Program-made: the position numbers and the translations under genes
Shown: one piece after another, positions 1 through 10,394 of the stretch
Layout of the letters: each line of letters opens with the position of its first letter
Numbering within the stretch: the first letter of the stretch is position 1
The notes under the pieces: generated by a model
The model's database searches: none
What the model saw: only the letters and a program-made list of their open reading frames with translations
Told to the model about the DNA's origin: nothing
Origin: Bradyrhizobium elkanii USDA 76
GTDB taxonomy: Bacteria > Pseudomonadota > Alphaproteobacteria > Rhizobiales > Xanthobacteraceae
NCBI RefSeq assembly: GCF_023278185.1
Contig: NZ_CP066356.1
Coordinates: 1,542,001-1,606,000, forward strand
Direction of reading: 5' to 3'
DNA: 64,000 bases

Positions 1-509
1 CCGACCATCTGCGCGATCAGATAGAAGGCAACGGTCACCAGCGAACCGCACGCCGCCAGGATGCGTATCCGCGTCTGGCCGAGCCGGAATGATGCGACGT
101 CGGCGAATGTGAACTTGCCGAGATTGCGGAGTTGCTCGGCAATCAGGAATGTGACAACGGGCCAGCCGACAAGCCAGCCGACCGAGTAGATCAGGCCGTC
201 GTACCCTGAGGTGTAGACAAGGCCGGAGATACCCAGGAACGATGCTGCCGACATATAGTCGCCGGCGATCGCAAGACCATTCTGGCCGGCCGAGATGCCG
301 CCGCCTGCCGAGTAGAAGTCTGCGGCCGACACCGTCCGTTTCGATGCCCAATAGGTTATTGCAAGAGTCAGGGATACGAACCCGATGAACATGCCAATGG
401 CTGCCCAATTGACAGCTTGCTTGGTGCCGCCATCGATCGTCCCGGCTGCAAGTGCGATGGAAGGAAGGCAAACGAACAGCGTCACCAGTAGGTGGGGCAT
501 CTTCTTCAT
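1..509 (-). CDS. actP: Cation/acetate symporter ActP (3' part outside window)
   Basis: The N-terminal 169 residues of a sodium:solute symporter are visible; the gene runs off the left edge. The protein opens with a signal-like hydrophobic stretch ending in ALA, then a transmembrane segment and the [21 protein letters not shown] region with [11 protein letters not shown], typical of ActP-type acetate permeases (inner-membrane uptake of acetate with Na+ or H+). The ATG overlaps the stop of the upstream DUF485 gene (ATGA), the usual yjcH-actP arrangement. The pair is divergent from acetyl-CoA synthetase, which fits acetate uptake followed by activation. The family call is firm; substrate is inferred from context. 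Confidence 0.85.
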   Translation of the reverse strand, partial: MKKMPHLLVTLFVCLPSIALAAGTIDGGTKQAVNWAAIGMFIGFVSLTLAITYWASKRTVSAADFYSAGGGISAGQNGLAIAGDYMSAASFLGISGLVYTSGYDGLIYSVGWLVGWPVVTFLIAEQLRNLGKFTFADVASFRLGQTRIRILAACGSLVTVAFYLIAQMV

Positions 510-808
510 TGGCGGCGCGCTCCAACAATCTCGCGGATCAAAGGGTCATATTTTGAATTTGCCTTGCTGACGTAGATGCCTGTCAGCAGGAATGCCGAAA
601 CAATAACCAGCAGTCCGATCGGAATGCCAATCGTGGTTACGCCTGTCCCCATAGGGGTGCCAAGGAAGTGCGGCGCGTAGGCGACGAGCAGGATAAAGCC
701 GAAGTATACGATCAGCATGATCGCGGACAGCATCCAGCCCAGCGACGAACGTCGACGAACCAGTTCCTGATAGTTCGGGTCTTGCTCGATCTGTTCGTAG
801 GTGGTCAA
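506..808 (-). CDS. yjcH: DUF485 (YjcH-like) inner-membrane protein
   Basis: This is a 100-residue protein with two transmembrane segments (about residues 25-48 and 60-82) and the DUF485 opening, where a [17 protein letters not shown] stretch precedes the first helix. DUF485 proteins are almost always encoded directly upstream of an ActP-type symporter and are thought to be its small partner. Here the stop overlaps the actP start by 4 bases, implying translational coupling. Two FixK boxes lie 157-240 bases upstream, in the region shared with acsA. Confidence 0.85.
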   Translation of the reverse strand: MTTYEQIEQDPNYQELVRRRSSLGWMLSAIMLIVYFGFILLVAYAPHFLGTPMGTGVTTIGIPIGLLVIVSAFLLTGIYVSKANSKYDPLIREIVGARRQ

Positions 809-964
809 TGTTTGGTCCCTTCAGAATGAGTGGAAGAGCATCGGGGCGCGTAAGGCGGCGATCATTTCCTGAGTATCAATGTCGGGCACGTGTAGACGTG
901 AGCCGGGCGAAGCTCACCGAAATTGGCAATCGGGTTACGTATGTACGATCGAGACTGAGAGACC

Positions 965-978
965 TTGATGCAGATCAA
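965..978. promoter_or_regulatory. FixK/FNR-type box
   Basis: TTGATGCAGATCAA, a perfect TTGA-N6-TCAA palindrome in the 410-base gap between the divergent actP and acsA units. It lies 157 bases from the DUF485 start, further than the 50-75 bases usual in this window. Confidence 0.7.
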
Positions 979-1032
979 AAATGTTGCGTGGTCTGGTTTA
1001 TGTCTGCGCGCTCCGTGAGCAATGGGCACTTC

Positions 1033-1046
1033 TTGATAGAGATCAA
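1033..1046. promoter_or_regulatory. FixK/FNR-type box
   Basis: TTGATAGAGATCAA, a second perfect box in the actP-acsA gap, 173 bases upstream of acsA. Apart from the two boxes I see no gene in 809-1218. Confidence 0.7.
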
Positions 1047-1218
1047 ACTGGCATCGACCACGTGGCCATATAGGAGCGGGTGAGTAGCATGCTAGAAGAT
1101 GCGAAACCGGCTGCTCGAGCGCTGAGTGCGGTCTACCTAGCCTCCGAGAAGAGAGCGCGGACTTACCCGGTGTGAATGGTTTGCGTCGCAAAGATAACGA
1201 TCTCGGAGGAAGTGGCTT

Positions 1219-3213
<1,995 letters not shown>

Positions 3214-3789
3214 GAAAGCGACCGTATCGCACCAACGGCACGCCCCAAAGGGACTCAGGCGGCCCGTCTTGCCAAGCGCCTGGACATTCCTCAACTGTCG
3301 ACCGGCGATATGTTGCGAGCGGCCGTATCCGAAGGAACGCCAATCGGGACAAAGGTAAAGGCGACCATGGAGCGCGGCGAACTTGTTCCCGATGATCTCG
3401 TCGTGGCCATCGTTGCCGAGCGCATATCGCAGCCTGATGCGAAATCCGGGTTTATCTTGGACGGCTTTCCGCGGACCATTGCTCAGGCGGCAGCGCTCGA
3501 CGAGATTCTGCGAGCAGCCCATCTTCGCATTGACCGCGTGCTGGAATTGGACGTCGACGAAGCCGCTCTGCTGAGCCGCATCCTCAACCGTGCGAACGAA
3601 GCAAGATCCAACGGCCACGCACGCGCGGATGATACCGAAGCTGCGCTGAGAGTGCGCCTGGCCGAGTATCGCGGACAAACCAGACCGCTTGCCGACTATT
3701 ACCGTGAGCAAGGACTTCTGAAGAGCATCAATGGTCTGCAATCGATCGACAAGGTAGCAAGCTCGCTCTTGGAAGCGCTCGATGCGTGA
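3214..3789 (+). pseudogene. adk: Adenylate kinase remnant lacking the P-loop
   Basis: From PKGTQAARLAKRLDIPQLSTGDMLRAA onward (codons at about 3244-3318) the frame is clear adenylate kinase: AMP-binding LSTGDMLR, DGFPRT at about 3463, a short zinc-free LID with RADDT, and a normal C-terminus. The N-terminal strand and the GxPGxGKGT P-loop are missing; only PKGTQ remains. The frame stays open back to the acsA stop and lies in the same frame as acsA, so just one TAA separates them. The only ATG (3310) lies inside the AMP site, so a product started there could not bind ATP. AMP recycling beside an AMP-producing synthetase makes sense, so this is probably a once-useful gene truncated by deletion. 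Confidence 0.75.
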
Positions 3790-3959
3790 GAGGGCGAAAG
3801 TTAGTGTTTAGCCAAGGTCCGAGCTCAAACCCGACGCCTCCACCATAGCGAAGCGACCTTGCCGCTTCCGGCTCAGCGTCGGGGTAGAGGGGGCGAGTCT
3901 GTTTCTGTTTAGTCTGGCCCGACCGGCACCGCGCCGTTAGACTGGGAGGGCGCGGCGCA

Positions 3960-3973
3960 TTGACTCGCGTCGA
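3960..3973. promoter_or_regulatory. Degenerate FixK-type box
   Basis: TTGACTCGCGTCGA departs from TTGA-N6-TCAA at one base. It lies 55-69 bases upstream of ATG 4029, the same spacing as the perfect boxes. No gene is seen in 3790-4028. Confidence 0.35.
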
Positions 3974-4028
3974 GCTAAGGGCAACCCGATACTGCTAAAT
4001 GCGCTTATCCGAAAAACTGGGGCATGAT

Positions 4029-4478
4029 ATGATTATCTATGGTCTGAAGTCTTTCATGATTGCCGGTCTGACCGCTGGTTTCGCCGCGGCCGCTTACGCT
4101 GAAGACGCCGATGTTGGCAAGGCAGAATTTCAAGCTTCGTGCGCAAGCTGCCATGGCGTGGATGGAAAGGGCAAAGGACCTGTTGCTGGGCAGCTGAAGG
4201 TGCCGCCTGCCGATTTGACGGCCTTGGCCAAGAACAACAACGGGGTCTTTCCTATTACCGCCGTTTACGAAGCCATAGACGGGCGGAGAACAATTTCCGC
4301 GCACGGCACGCATGAAATGCCGATTTGGGGGGAACGATTCAACCCCGTCAAGAGCTTGCCTCACATTGTCGATCCGGCCTATGACGCGCTCGATCCTTCC
4401 CGGGATTTGCGGGAGGTCGTGGTGCGAACACGAATCCTTGCGATTATCGATTATCTGAACCGAATTCAGCAAAAGTAG
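4029..4478 (+). CDS. Exported class I cytochrome c
   Basis: This 149-residue protein (from ATG 4029) has a signal peptide ending near AAYA|EDADVG, then CASCHG, the c-type heme site, and a late methionine (THEMPIW) that could be the sixth ligand. It is thus a periplasmic mono-heme electron carrier. An upstream in-frame ATG at 3999 would add ten residues in front of the signal peptide; ATG 4029 gives a normal signal peptide and fits the spacing to a degenerate FixK box. The partner oxidase or reductase cannot be told from the sequence. Confidence 0.85.
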   Translation: MIIYGLKSFMIAGLTAGFAAAAYAEDADVGKAEFQASCASCHGVDGKGKGPVAGQLKVPPADLTALAKNNNGVFPITAVYEAIDGRRTISAHGTHEMPIWGERFNPVKSLPHIVDPAYDALDPSRDLREVVVRTRILAIIDYLNRIQQK

Positions 4479-4963
4479 CACGCCTCGAAAGCGCACGGGA
4501 CCGTCCCGGCAACGCAATCCGCCGCAATAAATGGGCGGTCCGCGGCCGGCACCTGGAGCATCGTCGCCTCGCCTGGTTGCCTGCACGGAAGCTCAGGCAG
4601 CGAACCTCGGCCTCATCAATCAAGCTTTCGCCGAGATGTGTGATGATGCTGCCGCGCGGTTCTGTGATTTTGATGCCGCAGGGCATTGCTCGATTCTGCC
4701 AACCACCCAGAGCAGTATCGCTGCATTGTGGAAGGCTATCATCGCGGCGGAGCGGCCTGGCGTGCTGCCGATCGCCGCAGCCGAATAGGCGGGGCGGGCG
4801 CGAGATGAACCCGAAAAGACCCTGCCGCAAGTTGACGCGGAAGTGGTCCGACCGCCTGTCGTCATTCATCACCGTCATCGCGTGGATGCTCCTGCTCTGG
4901 CCTGGGCAGGTGCAAGCAGGGGAAATCCGGGATGTGCAAACTCTTGCGCCCCTGGCACCCGGA
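4479..4963. other. Gene-poor stretch, no confident gene
   Basis: Several open frames cross this stretch. One reading from ATG 4805 encodes a basic N-terminus and a hydrophobic segment ending VQA|GE, like a signal peptide, but it then continues antisense through the end of the CBS-BON gene, so it may be the start of a lost exported protein. Another (4531-4788) has no ribosome site. I do not call either. Confidence 0.3.
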
Positions 4964-5650
4964 TCAGTAGGCCATGATCGGCGTTTCCATCAGGTGATCG
5001 TTCACAGCAACGACACCGGGAATTGCCTCCGCGGCAATCCGGATCGCTGCGCGCTCGGCGGCGGATGGCGCATATCCCCACAGGTCGACGATGCCGTTCT
5101 GTACAGTCGCGGTCAGATTGAAGGTGTGTGCCCACGGTTGCCCGTGAAGCTCGCCGAGTAATCTCTTCCTGATGACGGAATCGGCGGGTGACATCTCCAG
5201 CTTCGGCCGGGCGCTCGCGACGGCCTGGAGCAGGTTGGCCCGGCTGACGATGCCGAGGAGGTGGCCGGCCTCATCGACGATGGGGACACGGTTGATGCCA
5301 TGTTTCTCGAGCAGCATCGCAATTTCATGCAGAGGCGTGTCGGGCGCCGCGGTCACGACCTTGCGGGTCATGATGTCGGCGATCTTGACGGCATGGGACT
5401 TGACGTAGTCGGACGCCATTTGCGCGTCTCCGACCAGAAGCCGGAGCCACCACGAATACGGGCGCTCGGTGCCGGCTTCAGTCCGATGCATTAAGTCGCT
5501 TTCCGTGACGATTCCGACGAGTTCGCCATCCTTGCCCACAACAGGAACGGCGCTGATGCGGTGCTGGAGCAGCAGGGAAGCAACCTGCCGCACCGTTGCG
5601 TTGGAGTTCTCCGTGATGACGGGTGACACCATGACGTCGCGTGCTTGCAT
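4964..5650 (-). CDS. CBS-CBS-BON protein (copy 1)
   Basis: The 228-residue protein has two CBS motifs forming a Bateman module (residues about 7-60 and 95-150) and a C-terminal BON domain (about 165-225). CBS pairs usually bind adenosine nucleotides; BON domains are small folds linked to membranes or envelope stress. It lacks a signal peptide and should be cytoplasmic. It opens MQARDVMVSPVITE and ends in a short MAY tail, unlike the Y.ESPED tail of the other copies. A FixK box lies 61-74 bases upstream. Four further paralogues lie in this window. The family is firm; the function is unknown. Confidence 0.9.
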   Translation of the reverse strand: MQARDVMVSPVITENSNATVRQVASLLLQHRISAVPVVGKDGELVGIVTESDLMHRTEAGTERPYSWWLRLLVGDAQMASDYVKSHAVKIADIMTRKVVTAAPDTPLHEIAMLLEKHGINRVPIVDEAGHLLGIVSRANLLQAVASARPKLEMSPADSVIRKRLLGELHGQPWAHTFNLTATVQNGIVDLWGYAPSAAERAAIRIAAEAIPGVVAVNDHLMETPIMAY

Positions 5651-5710
5651 GATCGTGCTCTCTGTGGGCGGAAAGATACCTCATTCTGTGGGATCGCGCG
5701 CATGCGTGAT

Positions 5711-5724
5711 TTGACTCCGATCAA
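5711..5724. promoter_or_regulatory. FixK/FNR-type box
   Basis: TTGACTCCGATCAA lies between divergent genes, 61-74 bases from the CBS-BON start (5650) and 56-69 from the start at 5780, so it could serve both. Confidence 0.8.
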
Positions 5725-5779
5725 TTGATCTAAAGCTTCCGGGCATTAGACAGGATTTGTTGAAGCGGAGGATGTTTGG

Positions 5780-6241
5780 ATGGCAGGAATTCCAAAGAAC
5801 GCGCTCGTGCTTGTCGGAGACGGGCGCAAGGCGCTGTTGCTCCGCAACGAAGGCGACTATCAGTTCCCCAACCTGAAGGCGGAGGCGGTGTTCGAAGATC
5901 AGAATCCGCCAACGCACCTACAAGGCACGGACCGTCCAGGACACTTCATAAAAGGGATCGTCTCCGGTCAGCGGGGAGCCGTCGAACCGACGGACTGGCA
6001 CGAACTCGAGGAGTATCGGTTCACGAGGCGGATTGCGCGGGCTGCGGAGGAGATTGTTCGGAGAAGAACGACGGCGTTTGTCATAGCCGCTCCGCCGCGA
6101 ACGCTGGCACAGCTTCGGGCGACGCTCGCTACCGATGTCAAGCGTCACATCATTGCGGAGATTCCCAAGGATCTGACAAGGCTTCCCGTCGGGGAAATTG
6201 AAAGGCACATTGTTGAGGCGCTTGCGTCGCCCACACGATAG
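5780..6241 (+). CDS. Host-attachment-type protein
   Basis: The 153-residue protein resembles the rhizobial and agrobacterial 'protein required for attachment to host cells' family, related to the archaeo-eukaryotic release-factor fold. Visible features are the opening ALVLVGDGRKALLLRNEG, a central HLQGTDRPGH segment, and the end motif AEIPKDLTRLPVGEIERHI, all usual for the family. No signal peptide or membrane helix is seen. Its divergent promoter carries a FixK box 56-69 bases upstream. The family name rests on early genetic work; the biochemical role is not known. Confidence 0.8.
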   Translation: MAGIPKNALVLVGDGRKALLLRNEGDYQFPNLKAEAVFEDQNPPTHLQGTDRPGHFIKGIVSGQRGAVEPTDWHELEEYRFTRRIARAAEEIVRRRTTAFVIAAPPRTLAQLRATLATDVKRHIIAEIPKDLTRLPVGEIERHIVEALASPTR

Positions 6242-6329
6242 GCGTGGCGCATCGCGCCATCCTTGCCAGGCAAGCCAAAGCATCCGTGCGCTCCCGAGGC
6301 GGGGTTGCCCTAGATGTTGGTCTGATGGC

Positions 6330-6343
6330 TTGATCTGGGTCAA
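6330..6343. promoter_or_regulatory. FixK/FNR-type box without a clear target
   Basis: TTGATCTGGGTCAA, a perfect box. Downstream on the plus strand is only a 36-codon frame (6384-6494), too close to a predicted start site for a normal leader. No gene of normal kind is seen in 6242-6631. Confidence 0.6.
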
Positions 6344-6551
6344 ATTGTCCGCGTCATGCCGCCTCTCTCGATTCCGAGCTGACATGAATGCAGTCGACAG
6401 AGGGCGCAACGGCCGCGAGCTTCCGCAGGTAGCATTCGAGGTGGGCAATCAGGGCAGCGGCCCCATCCTCGGCGGCGATTCCCACATGAGCTGACAGCTC
6501 GCCGAATGATCGTGCGGCGAAAACCAGCGGTTAGATAAGCTGCGCGGCTTA

Positions 6552-6565
6552 TTGATCCAGATCAG
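6552..6565 (+). promoter_or_regulatory. FixK-type box, one mismatch
   Basis: TTGATCCAGATCAG differs from the palindrome only at the last base and lies 67-80 bases upstream of the CBS gene at 6632. Confidence 0.7.
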
Positions 6566-6631
6566 CCTGGCCGTCCACTTTTTGATCGATGCTGGCAGAT
6601 CATCGCGTACACGAAGCTCTGGGAGTTTGCC

Positions 6632-7093
6632 ATGTTGGCTTTGGATGTCATGCTCACGTCTTTCGCGACGATCAAACCCGGTGCGCCATTGCTCGATGCC
6701 GTTCGTCTATTGCTGGAAACTGGCCAGCGCGGCTTGCCTGTGCTCGATGGCTCAGGGGCGCTGATCGGTGTTATCTCTGAAGGAGACTTCCTTCACCGTC
6801 GCGAACTCGGCGTGCATTGGCCAGAGGGATTTTGGCTCGAATGGCTGTTGAGCAGAGAGGAGGGACGGCTGGTGCGCGAGCGGACCCGGGCCCTGAGCGT
6901 CGACGCTGTGATGAGCCGCAAGCCCGTTTGCGTCGACGAATGCGCGACTGTGGACGAGATCGTGGTCGAAATGGACAAGCATCAGATATCGCAAGTCATG
7001 GTGCTCCGGGATACGCGTGTCGTCGGCATCGTTGGACGTGTGCAGCTGATCACCGCGCTTGAGCGGATACTCACGCGATCCGAGGGTAGCTGA
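6632..7093 (+). CDS. CBS-pair protein, first gene of the LOG/nuclease operon
   Basis: The 153-residue protein is one Bateman module. CBS1 (about residues 5-60) has RGLPVLDGSGALIGVISEGDFL; CBS2 (about 90-145) has VMVLRDTRVVGIVGRVQLI. It lacks the BON domain of the larger paralogues and is closest in layout to the CBS protein at 24821. CBS pairs commonly sense ATP, AMP or related nucleotides (family knowledge). It heads a tight plus-strand run with a small unknown gene, a LOG-family enzyme and a beta-CASP hydrolase, behind a FixK-type box. Confidence 0.88.
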   Translation: MLALDVMLTSFATIKPGAPLLDAVRLLLETGQRGLPVLDGSGALIGVISEGDFLHRRELGVHWPEGFWLEWLLSREEGRLVRERTRALSVDAVMSRKPVCVDECATVDEIVVEMDKHQISQVMVLRDTRVVGIVGRVQLITALERILTRSEGS

Positions 7094-7117
7094 CGCGGAA
7101 GACCCCGGCAGGCAATT

Positions 7118-7480
7118 GTGGAGCGTGCGATTGATCCGGACGCGCTTCCGGTCGAGCGTGATAGCGGCGAGAAAGTAGGCTCGGTTTGGCGGCTTACCAT
7201 CAAAGAAATCGCTGAATTGACCTTGCTCAAGGCGCCCGTGCAGCCGATTGCGGATGCTAGGCAATGCCATCGAGTGCTGACGAGGTTCGCCATGACTGAC
7301 CGAATGAAGTTGCCGACCGTCGAGCAACCGGTGAATTTTGAAGCAGATATTGGTAGCGCGAAGCCGGCCGATCACCGCTGGCTTCTGGATGCGTTGGAGG
7401 ATGACGACGTTCGTGAGGCCCTGAAGCACGACGCGGCGCTCACATCCTCCGAGGCGGACGGCAGGCCGGCGCATGACTGA
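7118..7480 (+). CDS. Small hypothetical protein coupled to the LOG gene
   Basis: I do not recognise this protein. From GTG 7118 it would be 120 residues; from ATG 7292, with a GACGAGG site before it, 61 residues (acidic, with DDDVREALKHDAAL near the end). The shorter form is better supported. Its stop overlaps the next ATG by 8 bases (7473-7480), which argues that the reading frame is real and translated with the LOG gene. No domain, signal peptide or membrane helix is visible. Confidence 0.45.
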   Translation: MERAIDPDALPVERDSGEKVGSVWRLTIKEIAELTLLKAPVQPIADARQCHRVLTRFAMTDRMKLPTVEQPVNFEADIGSAKPADHRWLLDALEDDDVREALKHDAALTSSEADGRPAHD

Positions 7481-8480
7481 CGATCTGCCATCGACTCGTC
7501 CGAGCCCGAAGCCGGCTCACCGTGTCGACAGGGTTGTGGTACTCCCCGGTGGGCAGCCCAAGGGCGCGGAAGAGGACGGCCGCGCGCCTGGTGCCCTGCG
7601 CAGCATCCTGCAATCGCCAAGCTATCAGGAGGCGGATCAGGACGAAGGTTTCCTGCAGAGCGAAGCCACACGCGGCATTCGCCTCCAACTTGATTTCCTC
7701 AAGACGGAGACCCTGCTCCGGGAGCATCAGATCGCTCATACGATCGTTGTCTTTGGCAGTACTCGCATTTGCGAGCCGCAGGCGGCGCGCCGGGCCGTCG
7801 CCTCGATAGCCGATGCGCTCGCGTTGAATCCCGACGATGGCGGCTTGCAGCGCCGTCTCAAGACGGCACGGAGCCTTGCGGCGAAGACCAAGTACTACAG
7901 AATCGCACGCGAGTTCGGACGGATCGTCGGTGCCGCAAGCGAAAAAACCATCGGTGGCCGCCTCATGATCATGACCGGCGGCGGGCCGGGCATCATGGAA
8001 GCAGCCAACAGGGGCGCGCACGATGTCGGGGCCCAATCGATCGGACTGAACATCACCCTGTCGAAGGAGCAGGCCCCTAACCCATATGTCACGCCCGAGC
8101 TCTGCTTCAGGTTCCACTATTTTGCGATGCGTAAATTGCATCTCCTGATGCGCGCCCGCGCGCTGGTGGCATTCCCGGGCGGCTTTGGCACGATGGACGA
8201 GCTGTTCGAAGTGCTGTCGTTGGCGCAAACCCAAAAGATCGCGCCGGTGCCGGTCGTGCTGGTCGGCGAGTCGTACTGGCGTGGTGCGTTTGATCCGGAT
8301 TTCTTGGTCGACGAGGGCGTCATCGATCCGGAAGACAGGGACCTGTTTTGGTTTTCAGAGTCCGCCGAGGAAGCCTGGCAAGGCATTCTGCGGTGGTACG
8401 AGACGGCCGGCCGGCCGCTTCTGCCGATCGGAGATGACGCCTCACGGGGCAGGCCGATCGGTCAAGAGGTCGAATCGTGA
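7473..8480 (+). CDS. LOG-family nucleotide 5'-monophosphate nucleosidase
   Basis: The 335-residue protein has both signatures of the TIGR00730/LOG family (once mislabelled lysine decarboxylase): GGGPGIMEAANRGA at about residue 169 and PGGFGTMDELFE at about 235. These enzymes hydrolyse the base from nucleoside 5'-monophosphates, for example AMP or cytokinin nucleotides. About 85 residues precede the usual domain, with a proline-rich start, so this is the longer type. It overlaps the upstream small gene by 8 bases and the next gene by 4 (GTGA). Substrate cannot be read from the sequence; a nucleotide-recycling role beside a CBS protein is plausible. Confidence 0.88.
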   Translation: MTDDLPSTRPSPKPAHRVDRVVVLPGGQPKGAEEDGRAPGALRSILQSPSYQEADQDEGFLQSEATRGIRLQLDFLKTETLLREHQIAHTIVVFGSTRICEPQAARRAVASIADALALNPDDGGLQRRLKTARSLAAKTKYYRIAREFGRIVGAASEKTIGGRLMIMTGGGPGIMEAANRGAHDVGAQSIGLNITLSKEQAPNPYVTPELCFRFHYFAMRKLHLLMRARALVAFPGGFGTMDELFEVLSLAQTQKIAPVPVVLVGESYWRGAFDPDFLVDEGVIDPEDRDLFWFSESAEEAWQGILRWYETAGRPLLPIGDDASRGRPIGQEVES

Positions 8481-9865
8481 AGTTATCCTTTCATGGCGCC
8501 GATCGCGCAGTGACCGGGTCTTGTCACTCGGTCGAATGCCTGAACCGACGCATTCTGATCGATTGCGGTCTTTTCCAGGGAAGCCGCGACCTGGTGGAAG
8601 AGAACATCGCAGCCTTCGGGTTCGATCCTGCAACCATCGACTATGTTCTGCTGACCCATGCCCACCTGGATCACTGCGGCAGGATTCCATTGCTCGTGAA
8701 GCGAGGATTCAGAGGTGAACTGATCACGACTGCGGCCAGTCGTGAGCTGGCCCGCCTCGTGCTTGTCGATGCCGCGCATTTGCAGGAAGAAGACGCGCAG
8801 CGGAGAGCCCGCCAAGGGCGCAGGCAGGGGAAAGAAGAAGCGCCGTCGCCGCTCTACAACGTTGTGGATGCGCTCGATTGCTTCGACCGGTTTGGAAAGA
8901 CAGCTGAATATGAGCAACCGCTGCAACTCGCAGAAGGACTCCGAGCGACTTTCATCGACGCTGGCCATATCCTGGGCTCTGCGAGCATCCTGATCGAGGC
9001 CACCGAGCACGGCCGCACGCGCTCGGTCCTATTCTCGGGCGATCTCGGCAACGGCGGTCGCCCGCTGCTGCGGCTGCCGAGCCCTCCCTCTCGCGCTGAC
9101 ATTGTTGTCATGGAATCGACGTATGGAGACAGGCGCCATCGGTCGCTGAAAGACTCCATCGAGGAGCTTTACGGCGCGATCAGCGGCACGCTGGCCCGCG
9201 GCGGCAACGTCATCATCCCGACCTTCGCGCTCGAGCGCGCCCAGGAAATCCTCTATGTCCTGCGTCAGGGGATAGAGCGGAGCAGGCTGCCGCCGGCCAT
9301 GCAAATCTTCCTGGACTCACCGATGGCGATCTCGGCGACCGAGATATTCAAGCGGCATTTCGAATGTCTCAGCTCCGAGGCTGTCTCCATGTTTCGCGAA
9401 GGGCGGGATCCACTGCGTCCGGCAAACCTGCATCTGGTCCGTGAGAGCGCCGATTCGGTCGCCATCAACAGGATAACTGGCGGCGCCGTCATCATGGCCG
9501 GATCTGGGATGTGTACGGGCGGCAGAATTCGCCATCACCTCAGGCACAATATCTGGCGCAAGGAATCGGCGATTGTATTCGTCGGATATGCCGCCGCGGG
9601 AACGATTGCGCGGCAGATCATCGATGGGGCCAAGTCCGTGCGGCTGTTCGGCGAAGACATTGCGGTTCGCAGCAAGATTTACACGATCAACGGATTTTCC
9701 GCGCACGCGGACCAGCAGGAGCTGCTGGCATGGCGACGCGCGATCGAGGGATGCGAGGCAACGTTCCTGGTCCATGGCGAAGAGCCCGCAATGCAGGCGC
9801 TCGCTGTGCACTTGGAGGGACAGCGGGTCGAGCTGCCGCGCCTGGGCGACGTGTTTGATCTCTAG
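8477..9865 (+). CDS. Metallo-beta-lactamase/beta-CASP RNA-processing-type hydrolase
   Basis: The 462-residue protein has the metal site LLTHAHLDHCGRIP (His61, His63, Asp65, His66), the DAGHILGSA motif, SGDLGNGGRPLL, the beta-CASP motif MAGSGMCTGGRI and a late GFSAHADQ. This is the layout of CPSF73/Ysh1-like bacterial proteins, which act as RNA endo- or exonucleases. The start is a GTG overlapping the LOG stop (GTGA), so the two are translationally coupled. It is the last gene of the CBS-LOG unit. Cytoplasmic; RNA as substrate is inferred from the family. Confidence 0.9.
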   Translation: MKLSFHGADRAVTGSCHSVECLNRRILIDCGLFQGSRDLVEENIAAFGFDPATIDYVLLTHAHLDHCGRIPLLVKRGFRGELITTAASRELARLVLVDAAHLQEEDAQRRARQGRRQGKEEAPSPLYNVVDALDCFDRFGKTAEYEQPLQLAEGLRATFIDAGHILGSASILIEATEHGRTRSVLFSGDLGNGGRPLLRLPSPPSRADIVVMESTYGDRRHRSLKDSIEELYGAISGTLARGGNVIIPTFALERAQEILYVLRQGIERSRLPPAMQIFLDSPMAISATEIFKRHFECLSSEAVSMFREGRDPLRPANLHLVRESADSVAINRITGGAVIMAGSGMCTGGRIRHHLRHNIWRKESAIVFVGYAAAGTIARQIIDGAKSVRLFGEDIAVRSKIYTINGFSAHADQQELLAWRRAIEGCEATFLVHGEEPAMQALAVHLEGQRVELPRLGDVFDL

Positions 9866-9925
9866 ATGGCCCGCGAGGCGAGCCGGACGATGCGGGCCAA
9901 ACAATCATTCTGAGCTGCTGGTACT

Positions 9926-10192
9926 TCAGCTCGCAGCCTTCACGTCCCTGGGAGATTCGACGTAGAGGCCGGTATAGGTATCCACGAAGCAGGGGTGATC
10001 GCACACCTTGTTGACGCCGGCGGTGTTCTCCGCGGCCACGATGGTTGCCTCACGCGCATGGTCGCTGGAGGCGATGCCATGCAGATGGACAACGCCGTTG
10101 CGGACGGTCACCATCGATCTGTCGGAGGATAGGGTCACGGATATGGTAGTCGTCCGCGGTTGGATCTGGGATTTCGTGTGCTGGAATATCAT
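9926..10192 (-). CDS. Stand-alone BON-domain protein
   Basis: The 88-residue protein is a single BON domain matching the C-terminus of the CBS-BON proteins, ending Y.ESPRDVKAAS like the copy at 21925 (ESPEDVKAAS). It has VRNGVVHLHGIASSDHAREATIV, so it looks like a CBS-BON protein that lost its CBS half. It is coupled to the upstream small membrane protein: one base lies between that stop and this ATG, with GGTAGG as ribosome site. The role is unknown. Confidence 0.8.
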   Translation of the reverse strand: MIFQHTKSQIQPRTTTISVTLSSDRSMVTVRNGVVHLHGIASSDHAREATIVAAENTAGVNKVCDHPCFVDTYTGLYVESPRDVKAAS

Positions 10193-10193
10193 C

Positions 10194-10337
10194 CTACCGC
10201 GAGTGAGTGCGTCGTAGCCCCTGCAGCGCCAATGCTCTTAGTCGCTTCGTCGCGATGCTTTCCGACAGGTGGATCGTGATCAGGAGCGACCCGAACAACA
10301 AAATCATCAAAATAGCCTTTGCTGTTTCACTGGCCAT
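10194..10337 (-). CDS. Small single-helix membrane protein
   Basis: A 47-residue protein starting MASETAKAILMILLFGSLL with one transmembrane helix (about 8-26) and a basic tail. A near-perfect FixK box lies 58-71 bases upstream of this ATG, and the next gene (BON protein) follows after one base. Longer in-frame starts exist but would place the box inside the gene. Confidence 0.6.
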   Translation of the reverse strand: MASETAKAILMILLFGSLLITIHLSESIATKRLRALALQGLRRTHSR

Positions 10338-10394
10338 TGCGGAAACTCCGAATGTGCGGCAGTTTGAAGTTGAGCGCATCGCAGTGGAGTGTTG

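Noticed and set aside
4577..5161. Plus-strand frame with a signal-peptide-like stretch near 4805
   Set aside because: Runs antisense through the CBS-BON gene with weak ribosome site; may be a lost exported protein but not supported.
6384..6494. 36-codon plus-strand frame after the orphan FixK box
   Set aside because: Only 41 bases from the box, leaving almost no leader, and no ribosome site.
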